A stretch of DNA of 64,000 nt, taken from positions 186,001 to 250,000 of the forward strand of contig NZ_JBJDSB010000002.1 in NCBI RefSeq assembly GCF_044987625.1. Direction: 5' to 3'. This DNA comes from Desulfobaculum sp044987625 (GTDB taxonomy: Bacteria > Desulfobacterota > Desulfovibrionia > Desulfovibrionales > Desulfovibrionaceae). The translations under genes were made by a program, and so were the position numbers. Shown in pieces: positions 1 through 7,831 of this stretch. A model generated the notes under the pieces. The model was not told the origin of the DNA and did no database searches. It saw nothing but the letters and a program-made list of their open reading frames with translations. The first letter of the stretch is position 1, and every line of letters starts with the position of its first letter.

Positions 1-1
1 C

Positions 2-487
2 GAGACCATTGAGCGCGGCCTCAACCGCATTATGGCCAACGGCACCTACGACCGCATCTACCGCAAGTGGTTTGTGCCCGAACTCAGCACGGAGCAGCTC
101 AAGGCCATGCTGAAGCAGGCACAGGACGCGCGCGGCGCGGCATACTTCCCCGACCGTGGCCCCGGCGGCGGCGCGGTGGTTGTGTCCCGCTCCGGTAAGA
201 CCTACACAGCGGGCGACGTGAACGGCGGTCCTGCTGGCGGTTATACCGCGCTTGAGGCCGCCGTGATGCAGGCCGTGGCGGCTGGTGACCTTGAAATCCG
301 CGCCGTGGCGGCTGTGAACGGCGAGGGCAAGCCCCGCTTCCTGTCCGGGCGCGAGCGCCAGCTCGTGCGCGAGTTTGGCCGCGACGTCCTCGTTTTGTGG
401 GAACCGTACCCCGGCGAGCTGGATACATGGATGATTGATAAGCTCCTGCCTTTTGGCGGCGGCGAAAGTATACGCGGTCAGCAGTAA
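2..487 (+). CDS. Solute-binding protein, C-terminal part, with dead cytidine-deaminase-like tail (5' truncated)
   Basis: The frame is open from base 2, so the start lies upstream of the window; 161 residues are visible. The first 25 or so (ending GTYDRIYRKWF) match the C-terminal helix of family 3 periplasmic amino-acid binding proteins. The next hundred residues look like a tetrameric cytidine deaminase fold: an AY-x-P opening, a GGGAVVVSRSGKTYTAGDVN strand region, the helix GGYTALEAAV where the family has CAE, and FLSGRERQLVREF where it has PCGxCRQ. The zinc cysteines are replaced by Ala, Ser and Glu while the catalytic-type Glu is kept, so deaminase activity is not expected. A binding or structural role is inference. 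The upstream domain cannot be checked here. A stem-loop follows the stop codon. Confidence 0.6.
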   Translation, partial: ETIERGLNRIMANGTYDRIYRKWFVPELSTEQLKAMLKQAQDARGAAYFPDRGPGGGAVVVSRSGKTYTAGDVNGGPAGGYTALEAAVMQAVAAGDLEIRAVAAVNGEGKPRFLSGRERQLVREFGRDVLVLWEPYPGELDTWMIDKLLPFGGGESIRGQQ

Positions 488-496
488 TCCCGTAAC

Positions 497-519
497 GGCC
501 GGGAGCGCGTCTCCCGGCC
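497..519 (+). terminator. Hairpin after the solute-binding protein gene
   Basis: A perfect 9-bp stem (GGCCGGGAG / CTCCCGGCC) with a 5-nt loop lies 10 nt after the stop codon and before glk. No T-run follows, so it may be a processing or stability hairpin rather than an intrinsic terminator. Confidence 0.35.
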
Positions 520-552
520 CATCCCCACACGCTGTGGAGAGGAGAGGGCGAG

Positions 553-1521
553 ATGGACAGCATTCTTGCGGCGGACATCGGCGGCACCAATGCGCGTTTT
601 GCCGTCTTTTCCCTGGATGGGGACGGGGCGCTGGTCATGGGCGAGAGCATCTGGCTGGAGACCGGGCGCTGTGCCAGCTTTGCGGACCTTGTGGGGCAGT
701 TGGAGGTGGAGCACTTTCCGCTGCTCCCGCGCGATGCCGACGTGGTGGGGCTGGCCGTTGCCGGTCCCGTCCATGGGCGGGCGTATAGCGACCCGCCGAA
801 TATCCCGTGGGATGTGGACCTTGCCGGGCGCGACGCGCTGTTGTTTAAGGACTTCACCCTCATTAACGACTTTACGGCGCAGGCCTGCGCTTGCATGACG
901 CCCATCTTTGACGAGGCGCTTCTCATCCTGCCCGGCAAGGCCGAACCGGACACCACACGCGCCGTCATTGGCGCGGGCACGGGCCTTGGCATGGCCGCAC
1001 TGGTCCCCGACGGCGCCGGCGGCTACCGGGTGATGCCCACCGAGGGCGGCCACAGCCTCTTCCCCTTTGTCAGCCGTGAGGAATTCGACTTTATGGACTT
1101 TGTCCGCGACAGGACGGGCCGGCGGCAGGTTATCGGCGACCTTGTGGTGACCGGCCTTGGGCTGAGCCTGCTGCATGAATTCTTTACAGGCGAACGTCTT
1201 GCCCCGGCGGAAGTGACCGCCGGTTTCTATTCCAAGTCCAAGATTCTGGCGTGGGCGGCGCGCTTCTATGGCCGCGCCTGCAGGAATTTTGCCCTGAGCA
1301 CCCTTGCCCTTGGCGGGGTGACCATCAGCGGCGGCGTTGCGGCCCGCTCGCCGGAACTTGTCACCCATCCCGCCTTTGGCGATGCCTTCCGCTTTTCCGA
1401 AACCCATGCCGCTGTGATGGAACGCATTCCTGTTATGCTGAACGCCAACGAGGCCTCCGGGCTGTGGGGTGCGGCGCATGCGGCGTTACACCATGCGCGC
1501 ACGGGCGGGCATGTGACCTAG
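553..1521 (+). CDS. glk: Glucokinase
   Basis: ATP-dependent phosphorylation of glucose to glucose-6-phosphate in the cytoplasm. The 322 residues match the usual length of the bacterial Glk family. Visible motifs are the N-terminal phosphate loop DIGGTNARFAV (residues 8-18), INDFTAQA with the catalytic Asp near residue 101, GAGTGLGMAAL near 140, and EGGHSLFPF near 160, which carries the family's conserved His. The start ATG follows a purine-rich ribosome site (GAGAGGAGAGGG). The gene stands alone between a binding-protein gene and the secretion locus, so its substrate and regulation are not informed by neighbours. In a sulfate reducer it more likely serves glycogen or trehalose turnover than sugar growth, which is inference. 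Confidence 0.93.
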   Translation: MDSILAADIGGTNARFAVFSLDGDGALVMGESIWLETGRCASFADLVGQLEVEHFPLLPRDADVVGLAVAGPVHGRAYSDPPNIPWDVDLAGRDALLFKDFTLINDFTAQACACMTPIFDEALLILPGKAEPDTTRAVIGAGTGLGMAALVPDGAGGYRVMPTEGGHSLFPFVSREEFDFMDFVRDRTGRRQVIGDLVVTGLGLSLLHEFFTGERLAPAEVTAGFYSKSKILAWAARFYGRACRNFALSTLALGGVTISGGVAARSPELVTHPAFGDAFRFSETHAAVMERIPVMLNANEASGLWGAAHAALHHARTGGHVT

Positions 1522-1612
1522 CTCTGTTTTCGCTGTGCAGTGCGTTTTGTACGCAGTGTCTGTCATTGGCCTGAAAAAGGCGTGATTTATCCCGTGTATT
1601 GTGGAGGTGGTA

Positions 1613-1641
1613 TTGACTTTTTTTCTGTATCACCATACCAC
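1613..1641 (+). promoter_or_regulatory. Candidate sigma-70 promoter for the secretion locus
   Basis: TTGACT and TACCAC are separated by 17 bp, 55 bp upstream of the TolC-like start codon. The -35 is strong and the -10 weak. Confidence 0.35.
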
Positions 1642-1695
1642 AAGACAATGAGTGTTCTTCGCATGTTAACGTGTTGACGCACTGAGGGGGATGCC

Positions 1696-2994
1696 TTGAA
1701 ACGCCTCATTCTGGGTACGCTGGTACTCGCGGTGATAATCGGTGGAGGTCTGCACAGTGCCCGGGCCACAACGCTCGGCGAACTGCTGCCCGGAATGATT
1801 GCGGAGCACGAGCGTCTGCATGCCGCGCAAAGCCGCGAAGACGCCGCGCAGTACCGCCTGCGGCAGGCCCGCGCCGCGTGGTATCCACGCCTCGACATCA
1901 CGGGCGACGTCACCAAGGAAAACATCGAAAAGACCGGCGTTGCCGGGACGTCCCTCGGGCGCAATATCGAAAAGCTGCGCGCCACCCAGTTGCTGTGGGA
2001 CTTTGGCCGCACCAACAGCATTATCGGCTCCAGCCGGGCAGGGTACGAGCTGTCCGAGGCCGAACGCGTCGCCGTCCGGCAGGCCCTGATTCAAGAAGGG
2101 GTCGCCGCCTACCTCAATTGCATCCGCGCCAGCAAGGTGCTGGCCTTTGCCCTCCAGTCCGAAGAAAACATCAAGCACCAGACCGGTATAGAAGAATCCC
2201 TCGTCAAACGCGGCGCTGGGCTGTCGTCCGACGTGCTGCAGGCCAAATCGCAGCTTGCCGGCGTTGCCGCCCTGCGCGTTGTGGCCGAGGGCGACCTCGT
2301 CAACGCGCGAAACCGCTTCCGCGCCGTATTCGGGCGCGATGTCACCGCCGACGAGATTGAAACCTTCATCCGGCCCGATGTCCCCTACGACAACGTGCCC
2401 GTTACGCTGGAGTCCGCCATTGCGCAGGCCATCAGCGACAACCCGAATCTGACCATGCTCCAAAAGAATGTGGACCTGACCGAGCACCAAATCGCCAGCG
2501 CGCGGTCCATGTTCTACCCCAGCTTCAATGCCTACGGCGAATACTGGCGCAAGGAGAACGACTCCGGCGTTGAGGAAATCAAGATTGAACAGCGCGTGGG
2601 TGTGGAATTTGCCTACAACATCTTTGCCGGTGGCGGCGACATGGCCGCCCTGAGCGCCGCCAAGAGCGACAAGCAAAACGCCGCCAATTCCCTGAAGGAT
2701 CAGGAGCGCACCATTGAGGAACTCGTCCGTGTGAATTGGCAAAACCTGCTCACCGCCCGCGCCAAGGCCGAGTGGTTCCGCAATCAGGCCAATATCGAGG
2801 CAGAATTTCTGGAGCTGGCGCGCAAGGAACGCAAGCTGGGCAACCGCTCCCTGCTTGATGTGCTCACCGCCGAGGTCAACTACAACAACGCCCTGAGCGG
2901 AGCCATCTCCGCAGAGGTGGATCAGGACCTTGCGGCATTCAATCTGCTGTATGCCATGGGTGAGCTGGAGCTTGATTTGTTCGCCGCGCCCTAG
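1696..2994 (+). CDS. TolC-like outer-membrane efflux protein of a type I secretion system
   Basis: 432 residues with an N-terminal signal sequence (cleavage likely after SARA) and the repeated long-helix pattern of the TolC/OEP family. AQ-rich helices with QLLWDFGRTNS near residue 105 and a second half beginning SDNPNLTMLQKNVDLT mirror the family's internal duplication. It would form the trimeric outer-membrane channel for the ABC and HlyD-like proteins encoded next. The start is TTG at 1696, preceded 5 nt earlier by GAGGGGG; there is no better ATG. A strong hairpin follows the gene, so the downstream ABC genes may have their own expression level. The exported substrate is unknown. Confidence 0.85.
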   Translation: MKRLILGTLVLAVIIGGGLHSARATTLGELLPGMIAEHERLHAAQSREDAAQYRLRQARAAWYPRLDITGDVTKENIEKTGVAGTSLGRNIEKLRATQLLWDFGRTNSIIGSSRAGYELSEAERVAVRQALIQEGVAAYLNCIRASKVLAFALQSEENIKHQTGIEESLVKRGAGLSSDVLQAKSQLAGVAALRVVAEGDLVNARNRFRAVFGRDVTADEIETFIRPDVPYDNVPVTLESAIAQAISDNPNLTMLQKNVDLTEHQIASARSMFYPSFNAYGEYWRKENDSGVEEIKIEQRVGVEFAYNIFAGGGDMAALSAAKSDKQNAANSLKDQERTIEELVRVNWQNLLTARAKAEWFRNQANIEAEFLELARKERKLGNRSLLDVLTAEVNYNNALSGAISAEVDQDLAAFNLLYAMGELELDLFAAP

Positions 2995-3066
2995 CGCTCA
3001 CCACGGTGGGTGACGCGCCCCAAAGCCGCTTGTGCTGGGCGCTCATCTGCGGCCCACGCACGGATC

Positions 3067-3107
3067 AAACCGGCAGACTGCATGCCACGGCATGGGCCTG
3101 CCGGTTT
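3067..3107 (+). terminator. Stem-loop between TolC-like and ABC genes
   Basis: A perfect 10-bp inverted repeat (AAACCGGCAG / CTGCCGGTTT) encloses a second short dyad. Only a weak T-rich stretch (GTTGCATTT) follows, so it may partly terminate or insulate the TolC-like transcript. Its position argues against a start for the next gene at 3032. Confidence 0.5.
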
Positions 3108-3136
3108 GTTGCATTTGGACCAAAGGAGGTCCCCCT

Positions 3137-4837
3137 CTGCCCCACGCCACGCCGTTTCCGTCCCTGACGGGGCATCTGGCCCGCCATCCCGCCCGCGCCG
3201 CAGAATTGCTGGCGGCCTCTCTGCTTATGAATCTTTTGGCCCTTGTGGATACCGTGTTCGTGATGATCGTGCTGCGGCGGTATGTGGCGCATGGTCTGGA
3301 CGGAACGTTGTATCTGCTGGGCGGTGGAACGCTGGTTGCGGTGCTGGTGCTGTGGGGTGTGCGCCGGGCGCGAAACCGACTGGCCGCCGCCATGGACATG
3401 GGCCGCGCCGAAGCGGTGGAGGCCCGGACCATGGAGCATTTGGTTACCGCGCGGGTTTCGGGGCTGGAGGCAGAAGGCGTGAGCGGGCGGGGTCTGATGA
3501 GCGATATTGCCGCTGTGCGCGCCGCTCTTGGTCCGCAGAATCTCTGCGCCACGTTGGACGCGCCTTTTGTGCTGCTCTTCATTGTGGCGGTGTGGATGCT
3601 GCATCCGGTGATGGCCGCGGTGGTGGCGGGCGGCTGCGCCGTGGCTTGTGGCGGCGGGGTGTGGACGGCGCGCCGTGGTGTGGCGCTTGCGCCGCGCCTT
3701 GAGCGCGCTGCGGACCGGGCGCAGCGTGTGGTCAGCAATATGAGCGATGCGGGGGAGACGGTTCGCGCCTTTTGTGGCGGGGCGTTGGTGCGCAGTGCAT
3801 GGACCGCCGCGCAGGAGCGCCTTGCGCTGTTGCGGCGCGCTGCGGCGCATGTGGGCGGCACCGGGACCGCGCTCACGCAAGGGGCGTCTGCGCTCTTGCG
3901 CGTCGGCGTGTTTGGCATTGGGGCGACGTATGTGGTCCGGGGCGGGCTGTCCGTGGCGGCGCTTATTGGCGTGAGTATGCTTGGGGCGCTGGCCCTGCGC
4001 GCGGTGTCGCAATCCGTGCAGGCGTGGCAGAGCATTATGCGGGGGCGGCAGGCGTGGCAGCGGCTAGAGGAATTTTGGAGCCTGCCGCGCGAGCAGGAGC
4101 AGGGCGAGCCGCCGGCGCAGTGGTCCGGCGCGCTGCGCCTTGAGGACGTCAGTTTTGCGTGGCCGGGGCGCGGGGCGCTGTTTTCGGGGCTGTCCTGCAG
4201 CGTCCGGGCCGGGGATATTTTGTTGGTGACCGGCCCTAACGGCGCGGGCAAGACCACGTTTCTTCGGCTGGTGGCGGGGCTTGTTGCGCCGCAGGACGGG
4301 GCGGTGTGGGTGGATGGCGCGCGTTTGGCGCAGGTGCCTGCGTCGTGGTGGCGGCAGCAGATATGCGTCATGCCGCAGGAGGCCGTGTTTTTGGACGGGA
4401 CCATTGCCGAGAATATGACCCTTGGACCGCCGGGCGAATACGCCGTGGAGATGCAGGCCGCACTGGGAGCGGCAGGGATGCGGCGCTCTATCGACACCAG
4501 CGAGCATGGCGTTTCCGAGGTGCTCACCGGTGGCGGTGCAAAGCTCTCGCGCGGGATTCGGCGGCGGCTGGCCCTTGCGCGGGCGCTGGCGTCCGGTGGG
4601 CGCGTGGCGCTCTTTGACGAGCCAACGCAGAGCATGGACGCGGAGGGGCGCGCCTGTGTGTACGCGGCGCTCAATGCCATGGCGCGGGAGGGGCGCACCA
4701 TTCTTGTCGCATCGGACGACCCGCATATCCGCAAGGGCGCAACCTGTCTGCTGGACCTTGCTGACGGCGCGTTTACGCGTGTGCGTGCCGCCGCCCCCGC
4801 CGCCACAGCCTCCGGCGCGCAGGAGGTGCGGCAATGA
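3137..4837 (+). CDS. Type I secretion ABC half transporter, first of a pair
   Basis: About 566 residues: a six-helix membrane domain (residues 20-300) followed by an ATPase domain. Walker A is GPNGAGKTT, the Q-loop is VMPQEAVF, and Walker B plus catalytic Glu is VALFDEP. The signature reads LSRGI rather than LSGGQ, and the switch position usually held by His reads ASD, so the His appears replaced by Asp. No N-terminal C39 peptidase domain is present. I place the start at CTG 3137 because a near-perfect ribosome site (AAAGGAGGT, 3122-3130) lies 6 nt before it. The frame is open back to 3032, but that stretch covers the hairpin. The stop overlaps the next start by ATGA, suggesting the two half transporters work as a heterodimer. 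Confidence 0.8.
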   Translation: MPHATPFPSLTGHLARHPARAAELLAASLLMNLLALVDTVFVMIVLRRYVAHGLDGTLYLLGGGTLVAVLVLWGVRRARNRLAAAMDMGRAEAVEARTMEHLVTARVSGLEAEGVSGRGLMSDIAAVRAALGPQNLCATLDAPFVLLFIVAVWMLHPVMAAVVAGGCAVACGGGVWTARRGVALAPRLERAADRAQRVVSNMSDAGETVRAFCGGALVRSAWTAAQERLALLRRAAAHVGGTGTALTQGASALLRVGVFGIGATYVVRGGLSVAALIGVSMLGALALRAVSQSVQAWQSIMRGRQAWQRLEEFWSLPREQEQGEPPAQWSGALRLEDVSFAWPGRGALFSGLSCSVRAGDILLVTGPNGAGKTTFLRLVAGLVAPQDGAVWVDGARLAQVPASWWRQQICVMPQEAVFLDGTIAENMTLGPPGEYAVEMQAALGAAGMRRSIDTSEHGVSEVLTGGGAKLSRGIRRRLALARALASGGRVALFDEPTQSMDAEGRACVYAALNAMAREGRTILVASDDPHIRKGATCLLDLADGAFTRVRAAAPAATASGAQEVRQ

Positions 4838-6519
4838 AGGAGATGACCGCCCGCCTGACGCAGGCCGCGCCGCTGACCATGCGCCTTTTTGCCGCGACGG
4901 TGTGTGTGAATGTCTTGTCCTTTGCCTCGCCGCTGTTTGTGATGCTCATCCTGGGGCAGTACACCAACACCGGATTTGACGGCACCCTTGTGACCTTTGC
5001 CGTGGGCATGGTGCTGGCGATGGCCCTGCAGGTGGGGTTGAAGCAGGTGCGCACGGCCATGGCGGCCGCCGTCAGCGAGGCCCCGGACGAGCGCCTTGCC
5101 GCGGGGGTGGCGGATGTGCTGACGCGGGCGCGCATGGGCGCGCTGTGGCGGGTGCCGGAGGCGCTGCGGCGGAGCATTCCCGCGCATCTCGACGCCGTAC
5201 GCAAGGCCTACAGCGCCACCAGCATTACCAGTGTGCTCGATGCGCCGTTCTGCCTCGCGTTTATTGCGGCGGCGTGGTGGCTCAGTCCGTGGGTTGGGGC
5301 GGTTGCCCTTGTGGGGACGGCGGCGCTGCTGGGGCAGGGCCTTGCCGCAACGCGCGCGCAGCAGCGCACCATGCGCGAGGCCCAGCGGGAGGATATGACC
5401 CTGCGCGGCATGGTGGAGAGCGCCCAGCGCGGCGCGGATACCGTCCGCTTGTTTGGGGGCGGCGTGTTTGTGCAGGAGCGCTGCGCGCGGCAGGGGGCAA
5501 CGGTTCGCGGCCTGAATATGGCGGTGGAGCGCATGCGTCTTGGCGGCATGAATGCGGCCATGACCATTCCCGTCTTGGCACGGGTGGCGGTATACGCCGT
5601 GGGCGCGAAGGAAGTGGTGGTGGGCAACCTGACCGTGGCGGGGCTTATTGCGGCGAATATTCTTGTGTCACGAGCCTTTATGGTTGTGGCGCAGTTTGTG
5701 GGCACGGGCATGCGTCTGGCGCGGGGCAGGCAGGCCCTGCGCGATATCCGCGAGCTGTCGCGCGTGCCTCTTGAGGCGGGCAGCGGCACCGCGCTTCGGG
5801 AATTTTCCGGGCGTCTGAGTCTGCGGGATGTGGCCTTTGCCTACCCCGGCAGCAGTGCGCCGCTGTTTGAATCCCTTACCGTTTCGTTGCCGCCGGGGTC
5901 GGTGGCCGTGGTGCATGGGCCTAGCGGCGCGGGCAAGACGACCTTTGCGCGGCTGCTCACCGGCCTTGTGGTGCCAACGCGTGGCGACGTGTTGGCGGAC
6001 GGCATCACCCTGCGTCAGCTTGCCCCGGCGTGGTGGCGGGCGCAGGTGGTGTATGTACCGCAGGAGCCAACCTTCGTCAGCGGCACCCTGCGCGAGAATA
6101 TTACCCTCATGCGTCCGGACATGGACGACGAGGCCGTGGCGGAGGTGGTGCGGCTGTGCGGGCTGACGGCGCTTGTGGCGGACCTGCCGCAGAGGCTTCA
6201 GACGCCGCTGACGCGGGCGGGGCGCACGTTATCCTATGGCATTCGCCGCCGCGTGGCCCTTGCCCGCGCGGTGACCACGCAGGGGCGGCTGGTTGTGATG
6301 GACGACCCCTTTGAAGGACTGGACGAGGACGGCGTGCACGTGGTGTCGGCAGTGCTGCGCGACTGTGCGCGCCAGGGGCGGACCATCATTGTCTGCGCGG
6401 ATGCGCCGGATGTTCTGACGGACGCGCATGTCCGGCTGGACCTTGGGCGCAAGCCGGAACCGGAAATTGTGTGGGCCGCATCTCCCGGTCGGCAACGCAC
6501 GAAGGAGCAAAGCGCATGA
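4834..6519 (+). CDS. Type I secretion ABC half transporter, second of a pair
   Basis: 561 residues with the same layout as its upstream neighbour: membrane domain, then ATPase. Walker A is GPSGAGKTT and the Q-loop VYVPQEPTF. Walker B reads LVVMDDP, so the catalytic Glu is replaced by Asp. The signature is LSYGI, and the switch His is again replaced (TIIVCAD). A pair with one site carrying Asp would give an asymmetric transporter, as known for several heterodimeric ABC exporters; that reading is inference. The start overlaps the previous stop and has AGGAGGTGC upstream. The end overlaps the HlyD-like gene by ATGA, so the three proteins are translationally coupled. Confidence 0.82.
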   Translation: MKEMTARLTQAAPLTMRLFAATVCVNVLSFASPLFVMLILGQYTNTGFDGTLVTFAVGMVLAMALQVGLKQVRTAMAAAVSEAPDERLAAGVADVLTRARMGALWRVPEALRRSIPAHLDAVRKAYSATSITSVLDAPFCLAFIAAAWWLSPWVGAVALVGTAALLGQGLAATRAQQRTMREAQREDMTLRGMVESAQRGADTVRLFGGGVFVQERCARQGATVRGLNMAVERMRLGGMNAAMTIPVLARVAVYAVGAKEVVVGNLTVAGLIAANILVSRAFMVVAQFVGTGMRLARGRQALRDIRELSRVPLEAGSGTALREFSGRLSLRDVAFAYPGSSAPLFESLTVSLPPGSVAVVHGPSGAGKTTFARLLTGLVVPTRGDVLADGITLRQLAPAWWRAQVVYVPQEPTFVSGTLRENITLMRPDMDDEAVAEVVRLCGLTALVADLPQRLQTPLTRAGRTLSYGIRRRVALARAVTTQGRLVVMDDPFEGLDEDGVHVVSAVLRDCARQGRTIIVCADAPDVLTDAHVRLDLGRKPEPEIVWAASPGRQRTKEQSA

Positions 6520-7829
6520 CGCAGACGCCGGTACAGCCGGACCAAGCCGCCGACAGCGCGGCGCGGCGCAGTGAACGGGCGGCCCGGAGCTTTTTGTGGC
6601 TGTGTGTGGCGGGCGCGGTGGTGTTTGTGCTGTGGGCGGCCATTTTTCGGCTGGATATAGTGAGCATGGCGCAGGGCGAAGTTATCCCCAGCACCAAGGT
6701 CAAAAGCGTGCAGCATCTGGAAGGCGGCATTATCCGCGAGATTTTGGCGCGCGAGGGCGACGCCGTAAAGCAGGGTCAGCCCCTTGTCATTTTGGAGGAG
6801 ACCTCCACCGGTGCCAGCGTGGAGGAGATTGCCATCCGCACCACATCCCTCACGGCGGAGGTCGCGCGCCTTGATGCGCAGGCGCGTATGCTGGACGCCC
6901 CGGTCTTTCCCGAAGGGTTTGCCATGGCGCACCCGCAGCTTGCCCGGCAGGCGACGACACTCTTTGAGGCCAGCCGCCAGCGCCTTGAAAGCGAACTGGC
7001 CGAACAGCGTGAAAATATCATCCAGCGCGAGCAGGACGTGAAGGAAATCCGCGCCCGCCTCAGGAATAACCGCCAGAGCCTGACCCTTGTGCGCGAGCAG
7101 GTGGCGCTGTCCGAAGAGCTGCTGCGTGATAACCTGACCACCCGCTATAAGCACCTGGCCTATCTGCGCGAGCAGTCGGAGCTTGTCAGCCGCATAGAGC
7201 AGGACCGCGCGGCCCTGCCGCGTGCGCAGTCGTCCCTTGCCGAGGCTCGTGAACGGCTGGTGCGCCTTGAGCGCGCCTACCGCGAGGAGGCGCAGGAGGA
7301 TCTGCGCAAGGCCCGGCAGGAGCTGGAGGAGTTTTCCCAGCGGCTCAAGAAATTCCGCGACAGTCTGCGGCGGACGGTTATCCGCTCCCCCGTGGAGGGC
7401 GTGGTGAAGACCCTGCACGTGGTGACGCGCGGGGGCGTGGTGCGTCCGGGCATGACCCTTGTGGACATTGTGCCCTCAAGTGACAGGCTGGTGGTGGAGG
7501 CGCATTTGCCCATTTCGGACATTGGCTACGTGCAGGAGGGGCAGAGCGCCATTGTACGCTTGGCTTCGGCGGATGCGGCGCGTTTTGGCAAGCTGGACGG
7601 ACGCGTGGTGCATGTAAGCCCGGACACCTTTACCACGCCGGAGGGGCAGACCTTCTATTCTGTGCGTATTGAGACCGAGGGCGACGGCTTTTCCCACGGC
7701 GACTTTCAATACCGTCTCATTCCGGGGATGTTGGTGATGGCGTATATCCATACAGGCCAGCGCACCGTGCTGGAATACCTGACGGACCCCTTCCTTGGCG
7801 CCATGGGGCAGGCCATGCAGGAGCGATGA
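6516..7829 (+). CDS. HlyD-family membrane fusion protein of the type I secretion system
   Basis: 437 residues: a short cytoplasmic N-terminus, one membrane helix (about residues 28-47), a lipoyl/barrel half beginning VKSVQHLEGGIIREIL, a long coiled coil (about 110-280), and the second barrel half with RSPVEGVVKTLHVVTRGGVVRPGM. This is the order seen in HlyD/PrtE adaptors that link inner-membrane ABC exporters to TolC. The start at 6516 is chosen because GAAGGAG lies 8 nt upstream and the ATG overlaps the ABC stop; an in-frame ATG at 6471 lies inside the ABC gene. It overlaps the glycosyltransferase region at its own stop. Confidence 0.9.
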   Translation: MTQTPVQPDQAADSAARRSERAARSFLWLCVAGAVVFVLWAAIFRLDIVSMAQGEVIPSTKVKSVQHLEGGIIREILAREGDAVKQGQPLVILEETSTGASVEEIAIRTTSLTAEVARLDAQARMLDAPVFPEGFAMAHPQLARQATTLFEASRQRLESELAEQRENIIQREQDVKEIRARLRNNRQSLTLVREQVALSEELLRDNLTTRYKHLAYLREQSELVSRIEQDRAALPRAQSSLAEARERLVRLERAYREEAQEDLRKARQELEEFSQRLKKFRDSLRRTVIRSPVEGVVKTLHVVTRGGVVRPGMTLVDIVPSSDRLVVEAHLPISDIGYVQEGQSAIVRLASADAARFGKLDGRVVHVSPDTFTTPEGQTFYSVRIETEGDGFSHGDFQYRLIPGMLVMAYIHTGQRTVLEYLTDPFLGAMGQAMQER

Positions 7830-7831
7830 CT

